From contig CALLJS010000013.1 of assembly GCA_938050045.1 (NCBI GenBank), positions 143,820-207,819 on the forward strand: a DNA stretch of 64,000 nt. Direction: 5' to 3'. Numbering within the stretch: the stretch's first letter is position 1; the number at the start of each line of letters is the position of its first letter. Source of the stretch: an uncultured Sphingomonadaceae bacterium. GTDB taxonomy: Bacteria; Pseudomonadota; Alphaproteobacteria; Sphingomonadales; Sphingomonadaceae. The position numbers were made by a program, and so were the translations under genes. Shown one piece after another: positions 1 to 9,538 of this stretch. The notes under the pieces are model-generated. The model did not search any database. It was not told the DNA's origin and was given only the letters and a program-made list of their open reading frames with translations.

Positions 1-576
1 ATTATAATCTGCTTCAAATGGGATTTCAGTGCGAATCTTTTTATTATTCTTGCGTTCATAATTTTCTGCATCGGCAACCTGAACATCTTTAGGAATATCT
101 ACCAAAACAGGGCCAGGACGCCCATTGGTTGCTAGATAAAATGCTTCTGACATGACATTAGCTAGGTCGTCAGGATATTTCACCAAATAATTATGCTTGG
201 TACAATGGCGCGTAATGCCAACGGTATCAGCCTCTTGAAACGCATCTGAACCAATAAGCGTGGAGGGCACTTGGCCCGTAATAATGATAAGGGGGATACT
301 ATCCATGAATGCATCGGCAATCCCCGTTACGGCATTGGTTGCACCAGGCCCAGAGGTTACCAAAACCACGCCAGCTTTTCCGGTTGATCGCGCATATCCC
401 TCTGCTGCATGGGCAGCCCCTGCTTCATGACGCACCAAAATATGTTTGATTTTAGGATGTTTGAATAAAGCATCATAAATGGGGAGTACAGCGCCGCCTG
501 GATAGCCAAAAATAGTATCAACGCCCTGTTCGATAAGGCTGTTTAACAATATATCTGCGCCGGATTTTGCGGTCAC
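1..576 (-). CDS. ilvB: Acetolactate synthase large subunit, N-terminal part (partial)
   Basis: This is the first 192 codons of the thiamine-diphosphate enzyme that condenses pyruvate (or pyruvate and 2-oxobutyrate) in branched-chain amino-acid synthesis; the rest lies beyond the window edge. The translation shows the family N-terminus: [15 protein letters not shown], then [14 protein letters not shown] with the catalytic Glu, then [12 protein letters not shown]. No ATG fits the frame. An in-frame TAA lies just upstream, so translation must begin at GTG (576) or at the TTG two codons earlier. Function is clear from the motifs; only the exact start is uncertain. miaA lies 134 bp upstream on the same strand. 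Confidence 0.93.
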   Translation of the reverse strand, partial: MTAKSGADILLNSLIEQGVDTIFGYPGGAVLPIYDALFKHPKIKHILVRHEAGAAHAAEGYARSTGKAGVVLVTSGPGATNAVTGIADAFMDSIPLIIITGQVPSTLIGSDAFQEADTVGITRHCTKHNYLVKYPDDLANVMSEAFYLATNGRPGPVLVDIPKDVQVADAENYERKNNKKIRTEIPFEADYN

Positions 577-710
577 AATCAATTCCAATACATTTTAATT
601 GCTCTACAATAAGCGAGATTAAACCAGATTAATGTTCAATCTCTATATAAAGATAGAAATTAGGCAAGAAGTGGCTGGCTAATGATATAAAAATATTATG
701 TCAACCCTAT

Positions 711-1646
711 TTAATGAAATAAAGTTACAAAATCATTTATATTTTTATAATTTATCTTATCTTCCACACGCTTCCACACAAATGGAGCTTGATTGCGAAA
801 CCAACTATATTGGCGTTTTGCATATTGACGGGTCGCTATTTGCCCTAATTCTATGGCTGTGCGACGATCAATGTCACCATTGATATAGGCAGATATTTCC
901 TTAACGCCTATTGCTCGCCATAAAGGGCTATCTGCGGGAGGGTTGCGCTTCAGCAATTCCTCAACCTCTTCTATGGCACCCGATTCCAGCATTTGAACAA
1001 AACGCCTATCGCATTTTTCATAGAGCCAATCGCGAGGAGGCAGCAATAATAGCGGTTTCAAATTTATGATGGTTGAAATACCGCCTTCTTTTTTCTGACG
1101 CCATAGCGCAATACTAATCTTTGTTGACATTATCACTTCTAAGGCGCGCGCAATTCTTGTCGTGTCATTGGGGTTGAGAGTTTTAGCCATGGGTGGATCA
1201 AGCGCCGCTAATTTTTCATAAGCAGCGCATGTTTCCATATTCCGAACGGATTGCCGGATTTCAGGGTCAATATCGGGGATAGGGGCGATACCATCCAATA
1301 ATGTGCGAATATACAGGCCTGTTCCGCCAACTAAGATAGGGATAGCATTTTCGCCATGGGCTCTATCAATCTCTAATTTTGCATCATTGGCCCAGCTTAC
1401 GGTGCTGCAAGTGGTGGAGCCATCTTTATAGCCAAATAATCTATGTTCCGCTTGTGCCAATTCATCGGCGTCGGGCTGCGCGCTTAATATTGGCAGATGA
1501 TTATATATCTGAGCGCTATCTGCATTAATGATACTATATTTTTGATCGGGATTATGCTTTGCTAATGCAATGGCTAATCCAGTCTTGCCGCTGGCGGTTG
1601 GGCCAGCAATAAGTGCTACAGTTTTATTTGAGATCGGATTCGTCAT
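711..1646 (-). CDS. miaA: tRNA dimethylallyltransferase (MiaA)
   Basis: MiaA transfers a dimethylallyl group to A37 of tRNAs that read codons starting with U. The 311-residue protein has the P-loop GPTASGKT close to the N-terminus, the SAQIYNHLPI segment that matches the family DSxQ region, and GGTGLYIRTLLDG. Its length fits the family (about 300). I start it at the ATG at 1646 because the family begins a few residues before the P-loop; a longer upstream reading would run antisense inside serB. Its ATG overlaps the ATG of the divergent serB in a CATG, so its promoter must lie inside serB coding sequence. Confidence 0.95.
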   Translation of the reverse strand: MTNPISNKTVALIAGPTASGKTGLAIALAKHNPDQKYSIINADSAQIYNHLPILSAQPDADELAQAEHRLFGYKDGSTTCSTVSWANDAKLEIDRAHGENAIPILVGGTGLYIRTLLDGIAPIPDIDPEIRQSVRNMETCAAYEKLAALDPPMAKTLNPNDTTRIARALEVIMSTKISIALWRQKKEGGISTIINLKPLLLLPPRDWLYEKCDRRFVQMLESGAIEEVEELLKRNPPADSPLWRAIGVKEISAYINGDIDRRTAIELGQIATRQYAKRQYSWFRNQAPFVWKRVEDKINYKNINDFVTLFH

Positions 1647-2520
1647 GCCAATAGCAACCTTAATAGCAAGTGAGACGCTTGCAAGCGGACACTTGTCTAG
1701 CGCACAAGATTTGCTCAGAGACTCTAAGCTTTCCCCTAGCAAAATTGATTGGATTGATGCCAATCAAGTGGTTGATATATGTTTTGAAGGGGATATTGAT
1801 AACGCTAAAACTGCACTTGAGCCGTTGATGCAAGATATCGACATAGCAGTGCAGCATGCGCAAGATCGCCAAAAACATTTGCTAATCTCTGATATGGACA
1901 GCACCATGATTACCGTCGAATGTATCGATGAATTGGCAGATTATGCTGGTATTAAAGCCCAAATTGCGAGCATTACCGAGCGCGCTATGCAAGGCGAGAT
2001 GGATTTTGAAGAATCGTTGCGGGCGCGGGTGGCTCTGTTAAAAGGATTAAACCAAGAGGCTATTGCGATATGTTTGAGAGAATCTGTCGTAATGAGCAAG
2101 GGTGCCGAAACATTGGTCAAGACAATGGCCCAACGAGGAGCGCGATGTGTTTTGGTTTCGGGCGGCTTTACCCAATTTGCCAGTAGTGTCGCCCAAACAT
2201 TGGGGTTTCATCATTTTCATGCCAATGAATTAGAGATAGAGGCTGGTATCTTAAGCGGTAGAATTGAGGGTGATATTGTCGATGCTGATGCCAAGAAAAG
2301 CATATTAAACGCTATCATTGCGGAAAATGGCTGGCAGAAATCGCAAACATTGGCTGTTGGCGATGGGGCCAATGACATACCGATGATTGAATCTGCGGGA
2401 TTGGGGGCGGCTTATAAAGCCAAGCCCGCTGCGCAAAAGGCGGCGGATATGAAAATTATTCATGGTGATTTGACGGCCTTATTATCGGCGCAAGGCATTG
2501 CACGAAAAGAGTGGGCGTAA
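1645..2520 (+). CDS. serB: Phosphoserine phosphatase (SerB)
   Basis: SerB catalyses the last step of serine synthesis, hydrolysing O-phosphoserine. The 291-residue protein has HAD motif I as SDMDSTMIT (nucleophile D83, acid/base D85), motif II in VLVSGGFT, and motif IV as VGDGANDIPMI. An N-terminal segment of about 80 residues precedes the catalytic domain, as is usual for the proteobacterial enzyme. The ATG at 1645 gives the family-like start MPIATLIA; a longer reading from 1570 would be antisense to miaA. Transcription probably starts within miaA. Confidence 0.95.
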   Translation: MPIATLIASETLASGHLSSAQDLLRDSKLSPSKIDWIDANQVVDICFEGDIDNAKTALEPLMQDIDIAVQHAQDRQKHLLISDMDSTMITVECIDELADYAGIKAQIASITERAMQGEMDFEESLRARVALLKGLNQEAIAICLRESVVMSKGAETLVKTMAQRGARCVLVSGGFTQFASSVAQTLGFHHFHANELEIEAGILSGRIEGDIVDADAKKSILNAIIAENGWQKSQTLAVGDGANDIPMIESAGLGAAYKAKPAAQKAADMKIIHGDLTALLSAQGIARKEWA

Positions 2521-2599
2521 TTGTTAGAGATTGAGCGCAATAGTTAGAGCACATCGCCTAACTTCTTTATTATGGTTAGGGAATAATCACATTGCTATT

Positions 2600-2633
2600 C
2601 TCTACTTGACGTTAGCGTAAACGTTAAGTAGAG
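2600..2633. promoter_or_regulatory. Palindromic operator, probably for the adjacent MerR regulator
   Basis: Two 14-bp arms, CTCTACTTGACGTT (2600-2613) and AACGTTAAGTAGAG (2620-2633), are inverted repeats with one mismatch and a 6-bp spacer. A -35-like TTGACG lies inside the left arm. The site is 35 bp before the MerR start codon. MerR proteins bind such sites as dimers across an over-long promoter spacer. From memory, the core resembles published LiuR-type operators of proteobacteria; this was not checked against a matrix. A matching -10 box is not obvious. Confidence 0.7.
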
Positions 2634-2667
2634 AGGAATTATACGAACCAAGCTGTGAGATTCGAAC

Positions 2668-3111
2668 ATGAACAATAGCGTATCAGAAAAACCTAGGGCC
2701 GATGCAACGCTCGACATGCCCGATCACCTCAACCGTGAGTCTTTCACTATATCAGATTTGTCGAGTGAGTTTGACGTTACGGCCCGCGCATTGCGCTTTT
2801 ACGAAGACCAAGGATTAATAGCACCAGAGAGAAATGGACTATCTCGCGTATATTCTAAACGCGATCGTGCGCGCCTTGCATGGATATTAAGAGCAAAGCG
2901 TGTAGGGTTTAGTCTTGCTGAAATTCGTGAGATGATTGATCTTTATGATGTTGGTGATGGACGAAATTTACAGCGTAAAGTGACATTAGAAAAATGCGTT
3001 GCGCGTATAGAATTGCTAAAAAAACAAAAAGAGGATATTGATAGTGCTATATCAGAGCTTACCGAATTTGTTGCTGTTGTAGAAGCTGCGGAAACAAACG
3101 ATTATAAATAA
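2668..3111 (+). CDS. MerR-family transcriptional regulator (LiuR-like)
   Basis: This 147-residue protein starts its winged-helix DNA-binding domain at about residue 26 (TISDLSSEF, then TARALRFYEDQGLI) and continues into the second helical part (ILRAKRVGFSLAEIREMIDLY). It ends in a dimerising coiled coil at about residues 105-135. There is no Cys-rich metal-binding C-terminus, which argues against a metal sensor. A strong palindrome sits directly upstream, so autoregulation is likely. The next gene, 48 bp away on the same strand, is an acyl-CoA dehydrogenase. This fits the LiuR group, which controls acyl-CoA and branched-chain catabolism, but the effector is unknown. Confidence 0.85.
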   Translation: MNNSVSEKPRADATLDMPDHLNRESFTISDLSSEFDVTARALRFYEDQGLIAPERNGLSRVYSKRDRARLAWILRAKRVGFSLAEIREMIDLYDVGDGRNLQRKVTLEKCVARIELLKKQKEDIDSAISELTEFVAVVEAAETNDYK

Positions 3112-3159
3112 TATTGTGCCAATCCAATAATTAACTCATTATTTCCATAGGATAAAAAT

Positions 3160-4962
3160 ATGCCCCAATATAAAGCCCCCGTAAATGACACTTTGTTCAA
3201 CCTCAACAATGTTTTGAAACTAGAAAAATATTCAAATTTACCAGGGTTTGAAAATGCCAGTCCTGATATGGTCGAAGCAATTTTAGGCGAAGGTTCTAAA
3301 TTTGTTGAAAATATACTTTTCCCGCTCAATCAGTCTGGCGATTTAGAGGGATGTACCCGTCATGAAGATGGCAGCGTAACAACACCCGAAGGCTTCAAAG
3401 AGGCCTATGCCCAATATTGTGAAGCGGGTTGGGGGACATTATCAGCTCCCGAAGAATTTGGCGGACAAGAATTACCGCATGTGGTGAGTATGGCATTTGA
3501 AGAATATATGGCCAGTTCCAACATGGCATTCGCAATGTATCCTGGTCTCACCCATGGTGCTGTTTCTTCGATTTTGGCTAAAGGCAGCCAAGAACAAAAA
3601 GAAAAATATGTTCCGAATATGGTGTCAGGCAAATGGGGCGGCACTATGAATTTGACCGAACCGCATTGCGGAACTGATTTGGGTCTAATTCGCGCCAAGG
3701 CTGTACCCAATGACGATGGCAGTTTTGCGATTAGCGGCACCAAGATTTTTATTTCTTCGGGCGAGCATGATTTGACCGAAAATATCATTCATCTGGTATT
3801 AGCCAAAACGCCTGATGCACCAGATAGTGTGAAAGGTATATCGTTGTTCATTGTGCCGAAATTTATCGTGAATGATGATGGTTCTTTGGGGGATCGTAAC
3901 ACATTATCGTGCGGTTCGATTGAGCATAAAATGGGTATTCATGGCAATTCGACTTGCGTGATGAATTATGATGGCGCGACGGGCTATTTGGTTGGCGAAG
4001 AAAATAAAGGTCTAGCTGCGATGTTCATCATGATGAATATTGCGCGTCTTGGGGTTGGTCAACAAGGATTGGGTATTTCGGAAATATCATATCAAAATGC
4101 TGTGGCTTATGCCGCTGATCGCCGCCAAGGACGCGCGCTCACTGGCCCAAAAGATTTGGAAGAAAAAGCCGATACATTATTTGTTCACCCCGATGTGCGC
4201 CGCATGCTGATGGATGCAAAAGCTATCACCGAAGGCTTACGAGCGTTGTGCCTATGGGGTGCATTGCAAGCCGATCTCATCCACAAAGGAGCGACAGAAG
4301 AAGAGCGCGAAAGTGCCGATGATTTGCTCTCGCTCTTGACGCCCGTCATCAAAGGCTATGGCACCGATAAAGGCTATGACATCGCTACCAATGCTCAGCA
4401 AGTTTATGGCGGCCACGGTTATATTGGTGAATGGGGTATGGAGCAATATGTGCGCGATGCACGTATTACAATGATATATGAAGGTACTAATGGCGTGCAA
4501 GCGATGGACCTTGTGGGCCGTAAATTGGCACAAAATGGTGGTCGTGCTGTTCAAGCTTTCTTTAAGGTTGTCGATGATGAATGTGCGGCGGCAAAAGCGG
4601 GTGCAGACAGTAGCGATTTTGCCGAACGTCTTGAAAAAGCCAATGGCGAATTAAAGGCTGCGACCATGTGGTTCATGCAAAATGGTATGGCAAACCCTGA
4701 TAATGTTGGGGCGGGGGCGCATCATTATATGCACATAATGGGCATAGTTGCGCTTGGTTTGCAATGGCTGCGTATGAGCGTGGCAGCGCGTGAGGCGTTA
4801 GAGAGTGGTGAGGGTAATAAAGCCTTTTATGAAGCGAAATTGGTAACGGCGCGTTATTTTGCTGAACGTATCATGCCCGATGCTGGTGCGCTGCGCCGCA
4901 AGATTGAAACTGGCGGTGAGAGCATTATGGCGCTTGCCCCTGAAATGTTTGAAGTCGCTTAA
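3160..4962 (+). CDS. Acyl-CoA dehydrogenase with C-terminal extension
   Basis: This FAD enzyme desaturates an acyl-CoA at the alpha-beta bond. The 600-residue chain has the N-terminal helical domain, the flavin/substrate segment [13 protein letters not shown], and the catalytic Glu in [13 protein letters not shown] (about residue 441). About 150 more residues follow, as in the long acyl-CoA dehydrogenases and in DmdC, the methylmercaptopropionyl-CoA dehydrogenase. DmdC-like assignments are common for this subfamily, but the substrate cannot be told from sequence. An AGGA ribosome-binding site precedes the ATG. It probably shares the upstream MerR-controlled promoter, and a hairpin follows it. 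Confidence 0.9.
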   Translation: MPQYKAPVNDTLFNLNNVLKLEKYSNLPGFENASPDMVEAILGEGSKFVENILFPLNQSGDLEGCTRHEDGSVTTPEGFKEAYAQYCEAGWGTLSAPEEFGGQELPHVVSMAFEEYMASSNMAFAMYPGLTHGAVSSILAKGSQEQKEKYVPNMVSGKWGGTMNLTEPHCGTDLGLIRAKAVPNDDGSFAISGTKIFISSGEHDLTENIIHLVLAKTPDAPDSVKGISLFIVPKFIVNDDGSLGDRNTLSCGSIEHKMGIHGNSTCVMNYDGATGYLVGEENKGLAAMFIMMNIARLGVGQQGLGISEISYQNAVAYAADRRQGRALTGPKDLEEKADTLFVHPDVRRMLMDAKAITEGLRALCLWGALQADLIHKGATEEERESADDLLSLLTPVIKGYGTDKGYDIATNAQQVYGGHGYIGEWGMEQYVRDARITMIYEGTNGVQAMDLVGRKLAQNGGRAVQAFFKVVDDECAAAKAGADSSDFAERLEKANGELKAATMWFMQNGMANPDNVGAGAHHYMHIMGIVALGLQWLRMSVAAREALESGEGNKAFYEAKLVTARYFAERIMPDAGALRRKIETGGESIMALAPEMFEVA

Positions 4963-4988
4963 AACCTCTCAAGCAATCGAATCAATAG

Positions 4989-5016
4989 TGCAGCCTATCT
5001 TCGATGATAGGCTGCA
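4989..5016 (+). terminator. Hairpin downstream of acyl-CoA dehydrogenase
   Basis: The perfect 10-bp stem GCAGCCTATC / GATAGGCTGC closes a 6-nt loop, and a further T-A pair extends it. Only a short T run (ATTTG) follows, so it is terminator-like rather than a textbook intrinsic terminator. It sits 25 bp after the stop codon, between converging genes, and could serve both strands. Confidence 0.6.
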
Positions 5017-5119
5017 TTTGGGCGTGCGATTCTCATTAATATCTTCCATTCACTCTTTCCTAGCATCAATTAAAATATGATAGAGAGATAAGAGCCAATC
5101 AATATAATTTGTGATCACT

Positions 5120-6037
5120 TCATTCGGGTAAAAAGTCTGGAACGGATAAATAACGCTCACCCGTATCATAATTAAAACCAAGAATATTAGCATCATTGCT
5201 TAAATCAGGTAATTTTTGCGCGATAGCAGCTAATGTTGCGCCCGATGATAGGCCCACTAACATGCCTTCTTCGCGTGCGCTGCGCCGTGCCATTTCTTTA
5301 GCATCGGCTGGATCAACTTGGATCGCGCCGTCGATGATTTGTGTGCGCAAATTTCCTGGAATGAAACCAGCTCCAATGCCTTGGATGGGATGCGGGCCTG
5401 GTTGCCCGCCGCTAATTACGGGTGATGCTGTCGGTTCAACAGCATAGACTTTGAGACCGCTCCACTGTTCTTTGAGGACTTGTGCTACGCCGCTAATATG
5501 GCCGCCTGTGCCGACGCCTGTGATGATGGCGTCTAGCGGTTTATCGGCAAAGTCGCTTAATATCTCTTGCGCTGTGGTGCGCACATGTACATCGACATTT
5601 GCTGGATTTTCAAACTGTTGCGGCATCCAGCTATTGGGCGTTTGGGCGATTAATTCTGTTGCGCGCTCAATAGCCCCTTTCATACCTTTTTCTTTGGGCG
5701 TTAGGTCAAAGCTAGCACCATAAGCGAGCATTAATCGGCGGCGTTCGATAGACATGGATTCGGGCATAACAAGGATAAGTTTATAACCCTTAACAGCCGC
5801 TACCATAGCTAGGCCAACGCCAGTATTCCCCGATGTTGGTTCAATAATTGTGCCGCCCACTTTTAATGTGCCTGATTTTTCCGCATCTTCTATCATGGCC
5901 AATGCAATGCGATCCTTGATCGAACCGCCTGGGTTAGAGCGTTCTGATTTAATCCAAACATTATGAGTGCCGAAGAGACGCTGCATTTTAATATGCGCTG
6001 TATTTCCAATGGTTTCTAAAATAGTGTTGTTAATCAT
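5120..6037 (-). CDS. cysK: Cysteine synthase A
   Basis: This PLP enzyme makes cysteine from O-acetylserine and sulfide. The PLP lysine K41 lies in [11 protein letters not shown], followed by the phosphate/substrate loop PTSGNTG and the glycine loop [10 protein letters not shown]. The 305-residue length is typical. The start is the second of two closely spaced ATGs: the first runs into a stop after three codons, and AAGGAG is well placed for the second. It lies 59 bp downstream of the MFS gene on the same strand. Confidence 0.94.
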   Translation of the reverse strand: MINNTILETIGNTAHIKMQRLFGTHNVWIKSERSNPGGSIKDRIALAMIEDAEKSGTLKVGGTIIEPTSGNTGVGLAMVAAVKGYKLILVMPESMSIERRRLMLAYGASFDLTPKEKGMKGAIERATELIAQTPNSWMPQQFENPANVDVHVRTTAQEILSDFADKPLDAIITGVGTGGHISGVAQVLKEQWSGLKVYAVEPTASPVISGGQPGPHPIQGIGAGFIPGNLRTQIIDGAIQVDPADAKEMARRSAREEGMLVGLSSGATLAAIAQKLPDLSNDANILGFNYDTGERYLSVPDFLPE

Positions 6038-6079
6038 CCATATTCTCCTTGGGGCAAATCGCTAGCTATTCTCTATCTA

Positions 6080-6107
6080 TATCTATTTATCATTATCTAT
6101 TTATCAT
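6080..6107. repeat. 14-bp tandem duplication across the MFS stop codon
   Basis: Two exact copies of TATCTATTTATCAT lie head to tail at 6080-6093 and 6094-6107. The second contains the stop codon of the minus-strand MFS gene. It probably arose by replication slippage and has no evident function. Confidence 0.8.
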
Positions 6108-7350
6108 TATCTTGCGGCGGATTAAATGTCTTTGCTGCATTTAATTCAGGAAATAATTTATACCAAAAAGCTGTTATCATAATTGCGCCGCTGCCGCCAA
6201 CGACAATAGCCGCTATTGGGCCAATTAATATAGCCAAGCCGCCCGTAAAAGCATCGCCTAATTCATTGGACGCGCTGATGGTCATTTGACTGACAGCACC
6301 CACGCGGCCGCGTTTCTCATCGGGGGTATTGATTTGAATTAGGGTTGATCTGACAAATACACCAAACATATCAGCCGCGCCGCATAGAGCAAGGAAAGCC
6401 ATAGAGAGCGGCAAAAGAGAAGATAAGCCAAAGCCTATGGTGCATAATCCAAATATAGCCATAGCAAAGAGCATTTTGCGCCCTACATTATTCGCCAGCG
6501 GTTTGAATGAAAACCATCCAGCTACCAATAGAGCACCAAGTGCGGGGGAAATAGCGAGCAAGGATAGTCCATATTCACCTACTTCTAATATGTCTCGCGC
6601 AAAAACAGGAATCATGGCTTGGGCTCCTGCCAAAAACATAACAAATAAATCCAATGTTATCGCCGCCAATACCAATTTATTGGTCCAGACATAAGACATG
6701 CCATCGGATATTTGTTTCAACGGACCATTGCTATTGTCGGGACGGCTTTGTTGTATTGGGCCAATCATCATTAACGCTAAAAATGCTATGCAATATAAGG
6801 CAGAGCAGATAAAATAGGGGAGATAATCAGCAACGCTATAAAGCGGCCCAGCAATAGCAGGGCCAATGATAACGCCCACTTGCCACGCGATTGTCGATAG
6901 GGCGATGGCTTTTGGGAGAGATTCTTTGGGAACGGTATTGGGGGCAAGGGCACTGATGGCTGGCCCTAAAAAAGCACGGCATATGCCCAAAAATAGTGAA
7001 ATAATATAGAATGTCCAAAGCATTATCATATCGCTATAGGTCAGCAATGCTAATGTTAGGGCTATAATAGTTTGAACCATTGCGATTATGCGCGCGATCC
7101 AACGTCTATCCAATCTATCGGCGACCCAACCAACCAAGGGCGTTAATATAAATAAGGGTATGAATTGGAGTAAACCCAACAGCCCTAATATGCCCGCCGC
7201 CGATGCGATATCAAGGTCTTGCCGCGCAAGATTATAGGCCTGCCATCCAATGATGAGCGATAAACCATAGAGCGAGAGCATAGATGCAAAACGCGATATC
7301 CATAGATAACGAAAATTCGCAAATGCAAAAGGATGTTGAGCGTTGGACAT
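6097..7350 (-). CDS. MFS transporter, EntS/MFS_3-like
   Basis: This 417-residue integral membrane protein has about twelve hydrophobic segments and the loop GWVADRLDRRWIAR, matching the conserved MFS loop between helices 2 and 3. An SRFDNS-like polar linker divides the two halves at about residue 205. The pattern suits the EntS-like group of drug or siderophore exporters, but no substrate can be inferred and no siderophore genes are nearby. It may be cotranscribed with cysK. Confidence 0.85.
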   Translation of the reverse strand: MSNAQHPFAFANFRYLWISRFASMLSLYGLSLIIGWQAYNLARQDLDIASAAGILGLLGLLQFIPLFILTPLVGWVADRLDRRWIARIIAMVQTIIALTLALLTYSDMIMLWTFYIISLFLGICRAFLGPAISALAPNTVPKESLPKAIALSTIAWQVGVIIGPAIAGPLYSVADYLPYFICSALYCIAFLALMMIGPIQQSRPDNSNGPLKQISDGMSYVWTNKLVLAAITLDLFVMFLAGAQAMIPVFARDILEVGEYGLSLLAISPALGALLVAGWFSFKPLANNVGRKMLFAMAIFGLCTIGFGLSSLLPLSMAFLALCGAADMFGVFVRSTLIQINTPDEKRGRVGAVSQMTISASNELGDAFTGGLAILIGPIAAIVVGGSGAIMITAFWYKLFPELNAAKTFNPPQDNDK

Positions 7351-7479
7351 TATGAAATCTCATAGCTTTATATCCTTAGGGAACAAAGCAATTAATCGAT
7401 GGCATTGTTAAAAACTAACGCTGGTATCCAATGACAATATGTGTAGAATTTAACCATAAATAATTTGAGAGAGGATATA

Positions 7480-9231
7480 ATGAAAATGCGCAAATTAATG
7501 CTGGTTGCATCATTGGCCGTCATAGCCGTTACTGGAGCATGTAATGCTATAAGCAGGGATACAAATGCTGCTGCCGAGGTGAAAAGCGATGGTAGCGTTT
7601 GGGGAGATTATATGGAAAGCTTCCTGAATGGCTATTTCGAAATCAATCCGACGTTTGCTATTGACCAAGGACGCCACGAATTTGATGGTCAGTTAATTGA
7701 CTTTTCAGAAAAAGGATTAAAGGCGGCTATTGATTATCGTAAAAAAGCTATTTTAGATGCGCAGGCTATCGATGAAGCGGATTTAACCGATGCGCAAAAA
7801 TTTGAACGTCAATATCTTATCAACACAATGGAAGGCGAATTATTCTGGCTTGAAGAAGCCGACCAGCCGCATAAAAATCCAGCCTATTATATCGGTGCAT
7901 TGGATCCGAGTGTGTATATAGCGCGGCCTTATGCCGATTCGGAAACGCGCTTAAAAGCCTTTATTAAATATTTAAAAAATATCCCCACTGCGGCATCGCA
8001 GATTCAAACCAATTTGAAACTCCCTCTGCCAGCAACTTTTGTTAAGCGCGCTCAAGGAGCTTTTGGTGGTTTTGGTGAGTCTTATGTTGGCGATGCGATA
8101 ACTGCTTTTGCCGACGTAAAAGATCAAGCATTGCAAAATGAATTGAAAACCGCCGCCGATGCAGCATCCACAGCTATGAAGGATTTAGCAGCCCATATTG
8201 GATCGCAAGAGGGAAGTGCGACTGGCTTTGAATTGGGGGCTGAAAAATTCTCTAATATGGTCAAAAAAACCGAAGGTGTGGCTATATCTTTGGCCGAGTT
8301 GGAAGCGATTGGACAGGCAGACCTTAAACGAAACCAAGATGCTTTGGCGAAAGTATGCGCCCGTTATGCGCCCGGTCAAACAGCGCAGCAATGCATGGAT
8401 AAAATGAATGTGAATAAAGCGAGCGATGGCCCAGTTGCAGAAGCGCGCCGTCAACTGCCGCCGACAAAAGCATTTTTGCAGGATAAAGATTTGGTCTCAA
8501 TTCCTGGAACCGAAGAAGCATTGGTCGAAGAATCGCCCCCTTATAACCGCGCCAATTCTGCATATATCGATATTCCTGGACCCTTTGAAAAAGGCTTGCC
8601 GTCGGTTTATTATATCAGCCCGCCCGATCCGAGCTGGACGCAAAAAGCCCAAGATGATTTTGTGCCTGGAAAGGCCGATTTGCTTGGGACTTCTATTCAT
8701 GAGATTTGGCCAGGTCATTTCTTAAATTTCCTACATGCAAATAGAGCGGAGTCCTTATTTGGTCGTTTATTTGTTGGCTATGCTTTTGCCGAGGGTTTTG
8801 CCCATTATGGTGAAGAGTTGATGATAGAAGCGGGCTTGCCTGATAGCGGCGCAATGGAAGGTTTAACCCCTGACGAGATTCGCGTAGGGCAAATTAGCAA
8901 TGCATTGCTGAGAGATTGCCGCTATTTATCAGCGATTGGATTGCATGCCCAAGGCTGGAGCGTTGAGAGATCTAAAAAATTCTTCATCGATGAATGCTAT
9001 CAAGTAGAAGGTACGGCCATCCAACAATCAGAACGCGGGACCTATGATCCTGCCTATCTAAATTATACTTTGGGTAAGCTTATGATTAAGAGATTGCGCG
9101 AAGATTGGACGGGTGGTGAGCGCGATAAATGGAAAGCATTTCATGATGCATTTTTAAGCTATGGCGGACCGCATATTCCATTGGTGCGTAAAGCGATGAT
9201 GAAAGAAGACGAAGCCAAAGCAGTTTTCTAA
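7480..9231 (+). CDS. DUF885 family protein, predicted secreted zinc hydrolase-like lipoprotein
   Basis: The 583-residue protein begins with a basic, hydrophobic leader ending in AVTGAC. The Cys would be about residue 22, so lipidation is plausible although the lipobox is imperfect. The HEIWPGH motif at about residues 407-413 is the DUF885 signature, resembling the HExxH zinc site of metallopeptidases. The family has been linked to peptidase-like activity but is not well characterised. The start is the ATG at 7480 behind GAGAGG rather than the TTG at 7465. The gene appears monocistronic, with an AT-rich hairpin after it. Confidence 0.85.
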   Translation: MKMRKLMLVASLAVIAVTGACNAISRDTNAAAEVKSDGSVWGDYMESFLNGYFEINPTFAIDQGRHEFDGQLIDFSEKGLKAAIDYRKKAILDAQAIDEADLTDAQKFERQYLINTMEGELFWLEEADQPHKNPAYYIGALDPSVYIARPYADSETRLKAFIKYLKNIPTAASQIQTNLKLPLPATFVKRAQGAFGGFGESYVGDAITAFADVKDQALQNELKTAADAASTAMKDLAAHIGSQEGSATGFELGAEKFSNMVKKTEGVAISLAELEAIGQADLKRNQDALAKVCARYAPGQTAQQCMDKMNVNKASDGPVAEARRQLPPTKAFLQDKDLVSIPGTEEALVEESPPYNRANSAYIDIPGPFEKGLPSVYYISPPDPSWTQKAQDDFVPGKADLLGTSIHEIWPGHFLNFLHANRAESLFGRLFVGYAFAEGFAHYGEELMIEAGLPDSGAMEGLTPDEIRVGQISNALLRDCRYLSAIGLHAQGWSVERSKKFFIDECYQVEGTAIQQSERGTYDPAYLNYTLGKLMIKRLREDWTGGERDKWKAFHDAFLSYGGPHIPLVRKAMMKEDEAKAVF

Positions 9232-9255
9232 TGCGTTATAATGGATAAGATAATG

Positions 9256-9300
9256 AGCAAAGGGCCGAACATTATATTAATATAATATATGTCCTTTGTT
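9256..9300 (+). terminator. AT-rich hairpin after the DUF885 gene
   Basis: Outer arms GCAAAGG and CCTTTGT flank a perfect inner palindrome, ATTATATTAATATAAT (9271-9286). The structure is about 25 bp beyond the DUF885 stop and could end transcription on either strand. The central loop is imperfect and no long T run follows. Confidence 0.45.
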
Positions 9301-9538
9301 CCTCTAATGCGCAATTTGCCTTGAAATATGACAAAGATTATTATTTCAAACTTGCCTTTATGCGCGGTGCGCTTAGCACTGGCGTATCATGCACATTTTC
9401 TTATTTATAGCACGCTTTATCTGAGTTCGCATTTATCGTTTCATTGCGCGCACTCATTATCGCATTTTCGGCAAAGAAGTAGGCAGTTTGCTTATCTTCT
9501 TCTAAGGATAAAGGGCGTATTTCATAGCCTTTGATTCA
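9301..9538. other. Intergenic stretch with no supported gene
   Basis: This completes the 307-bp space between the DUF885 stop and the helicase stop. A 68-codon plus-strand frame (9328-9534) is open but lacks a ribosome-binding site and any recognisable motif, so I do not call it. Nothing else was seen. Confidence 0.5.

Noticed and set aside
698..883. Plus-strand frame of 61 codons with an ATG
   Set aside because: It lies antisense to the C-terminal part of miaA, has no ribosome-binding site or motif, and is explained by the real gene on the other strand.
9328..9534. 68-codon plus-strand frame in the gap before the helicase gene
   Set aside because: It has no ribosome-binding site, no domain pattern and an odd composition for a protein of this genome.
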